A DNA stretch of 64,000 nt from Puniceicoccaceae bacterium K14. Lineage in GTDB: Bacteria > Verrucomicrobiota > Verrucomicrobiia > Opitutales > Opitutaceae. Shown one piece after another: positions 62,682-64,000 of this stretch. Position 1 is the stretch's first letter. Each line of letters starts with the position of its first letter. The translations under genes were made by a program, and so were the position numbers. Location of the stretch: contig JAKYXN010000018.1 in assembly GCA_022538095.1 (NCBI GenBank), positions 1 to 64,000 of the forward strand, read 5' to 3'. Under the pieces are notes generated by a model that did not search any database, was not told the origin of the DNA, and was given only the letters and a program-made list of their open reading frames with translations.

Positions 62682-64000
62682 ATGAAAAATTTGACTATAG
62701 TTTTTTCTCTGTTTTTTGCGTTCACAACAGTCGTTTTTTCCGGAGAGATTCGTTTTCCGAAGGACATGCCTACTGCCGTTTTTGCGGGTGAGCATATTCA
62801 AGGTGCTATGGATCAGCAAGAGCTTACAGGTTGGCAGGTCGACCTGGAATTGGATACAGAGCTTGGCGAGCAGGCTTACCGTATCACCCGCAGTGGTAAA
62901 ACTGTGAGGGTAGCGGGCGGTGATACTCGCGGCGTCATGTACGGTGGCTTGGAGTTGGCTGAACGTATTCGGTTTGGTAAGGCACTGGATTTTGATATTG
63001 TCGAAAACAAGCCTTCAATCGAGAAGCGTGGTATTAAGTTTAATATTCCCCTAGACGCGCGTACGCCGAGTTTTCATGATGCTGGTCATGCGGCCCAGAA
63101 TAACATCCTTGAAATGTGGAACTGGGATTTCTGGGAGCAGTTTCTAGATGATATGGCGCTGAACCGTTACAACGCCTTGACTTTTTGGAATGCCCATCCT
63201 TTTCCGTCCTTGGTAGACATCCCAGAGTACGAAGATGTGGCTTTAGATGATGTAGCGGTGTGTCGTTTAGATTTGTGGACGGAGCACAGTGGATTCCAAC
63301 CTTCGCAGCTCGTTTCGAAATCCGTTTTGAACAATCTAAAGATCGTCAAAGTGATGCCCATTGAGGAGAAGATTGATTTCTGGCGTAAGGTTATGAGCTA
63401 TGCGAAGGATCGCGGCATCGACATCTATTTCATCACTTGGAATATCTGTGCTAACAGCGTGGCGGCCGGCGTTGAGTCGGACTACAAATCTTGGGAGACG
63501 ACCCGCAAGGATGTCCACGAGCCTGGCAAGTATGGGATTACTCACGAAATCGATAATCCGATCACTTTGGATTATTACCGGAAGGCAGTGAAGACGCTCT
63601 TGTTGACTTACCCCGACTTGAAGGGGATTGGCGTAACGGCGGGCGAACATATGCCAAAGGACGAAGAACCGGGAGCTGAGATGACTCGCGAACGTTGGCT
63701 CTGGGAGGCGTATGGTCTGGGAATTCTCGATGCTAAGAAAGAGCAGCCAAATCGTGAAGTGCACTTCATCCATCGTGTTTGGTTTTCGGATATGGACGAA
63801 ATTATGAAGTATTGGGGCGCGTATCCCGATCCGTTCGAAGTGAGTTTCAAGTACGCCAAGGCCCGTTTGTATTCTGCTCCAGAGGTTCCCTTTGCAAAAT
63901 CCTTGGTCGATGACCTTGAGCCGTTAGGGCTCAAATCCTGGTGGAACCTGCGGAACGACGACATTTTCTATCACCGCTGGGGTGATCCAGATTATGTGCG
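62682..64000 (+). CDS. GH67N-like glycosidase, truncated at window edge
   Basis: The frame is open from the ATG at 62682 to the end of the window (at least 439 codons), so only the N-terminal part is seen. It has a signal peptide (LTIVFSLFFAFTTVVFSGE), then a GH67N/GH20b-like domain (about 20-115) with GKTVRVAGGDTRGVMYGG, a nucleotide-like AGGD turn typical of such N-terminal domains. A TIM barrel follows: RGIKFNIPLDARTPS, ALNRYNALTFWN, IDIYFITWNIC and GIGVTAGEHMP, with Glu in AGEHM as a candidate catalytic residue. It is related to alpha-glucuronidase-like enzymes. It shares the GH95 operon. Substrate inferred to be a uronic- or fucose-bearing glycan. Confidence 0.7.
   Translation, partial: MKNLTIVFSLFFAFTTVVFSGEIRFPKDMPTAVFAGEHIQGAMDQQELTGWQVDLELDTELGEQAYRITRSGKTVRVAGGDTRGVMYGGLELAERIRFGKALDFDIVENKPSIEKRGIKFNIPLDARTPSFHDAGHAAQNNILEMWNWDFWEQFLDDMALNRYNALTFWNAHPFPSLVDIPEYEDVALDDVAVCRLDLWTEHSGFQPSQLVSKSVLNNLKIVKVMPIEEKIDFWRKVMSYAKDRGIDIYFITWNICANSVAAGVESDYKSWETTRKDVHEPGKYGITHEIDNPITLDYYRKAVKTLLLTYPDLKGIGVTAGEHMPKDEEPGAEMTRERWLWEAYGLGILDAKKEQPNREVHFIHRVWFSDMDEIMKYWGAYPDPFEVSFKYAKARLYSAPEVPFAKSLVDDLEPLGLKSWWNLRNDDIFYHRWGDPDYV

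Noticed and set aside
1-64000. CRISPR arrays, tRNA, rRNA, insertion sequences
   Set aside because: No regularly spaced repeats, cloverleaf or rRNA-like sequence, and no transposase were seen by reading; a covariance search would settle RNA genes.

Overview
The window reads as a chromosomal stretch of a marine-type Verrucomicrobiota, most likely class Opitutae (Puniceicoccales/Pelagicoccus-like). This assignment is an inference from gene content: several TonB-dependent receptors, large secreted LTD/CotH proteins, GH95, DUF2264, PcfJ and GHL6 proteins, lipoprotein serine hydrolases with Verrucomicrobia/Planctomycetes-style domain mixes, and intergenic REP-like hairpins. No rRNA, tRNA, CRISPR array, insertion sequence or phage gene was recognised.

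Region 1 (1-13 kb) is an iron acquisition island. A minus-strand operon runs TonB receptor - PepSY membrane protein - DUF2271 - DUF4198 - ApbE flavin transferase. A second siderophore-type TonB receptor lies on the plus strand. A minus-strand operon then carries a His-rich periplasmic protein resembling the FTR1 N-terminal domain, followed by fbpA-fbpB-fbpC. Together they suggest ferric-complex uptake through the outer membrane, a flavin/PepSY electron path that may reduce or release iron in the periplasm, and Fbp import.

Region 2 (13-24 kb) holds a lipoprotein serine hydrolase, an S9 peptidase, a hexitol-phosphatase-like HAD enzyme and a thiamine locus. The thiamine locus is a TPP riboswitch plus a probable start-site-occluding hairpin ahead of a TonB receptor. 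Divergent from it are a PnuC-family transporter and a NadR-like kinase that overlap (TTGA). A nitroreductase follows.

Region 3 (22.8-31.6 kb) is a sugar-alcohol operon. It has an ABC importer (binding lipoprotein, ATPase, permease), a mannitol-2-dehydrogenase family enzyme, a porin and a fructokinase, with a divergent GntR/LacI hybrid regulator. The logic is polyol to fructose to fructose-6-phosphate.

Region 4 (32-46 kb) has hflK-hflC with a cytosolic GH-like gene directly behind, a DUF2264 protein, a REP-like intergenic element, a PcfJ-like protein overlapping a secreted Gln-rich coiled-coil protein, and a large fused GHMP kinase-UDPGP uridylyltransferase next to a GalU-like protein with a degenerate signature.

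Region 5 (46-64 kb) is an accessory polysaccharide region with a fucose flavour: a 1487-aa LTD/CotH protein, a frameshifted duplicate of its C-terminus, a glycosidase C-terminal remnant, a lyase-like jelly roll with a fucolectin-type domain, a GHL6 protein, a GH95 alpha-L-fucosidase and a truncated GH67N-like glycosidase at the right edge. Interspersed are an rRNA methyltransferase-like gene, ridA and a RelE/ParE toxin with an RHH antitoxin behind a direct-repeat operator.
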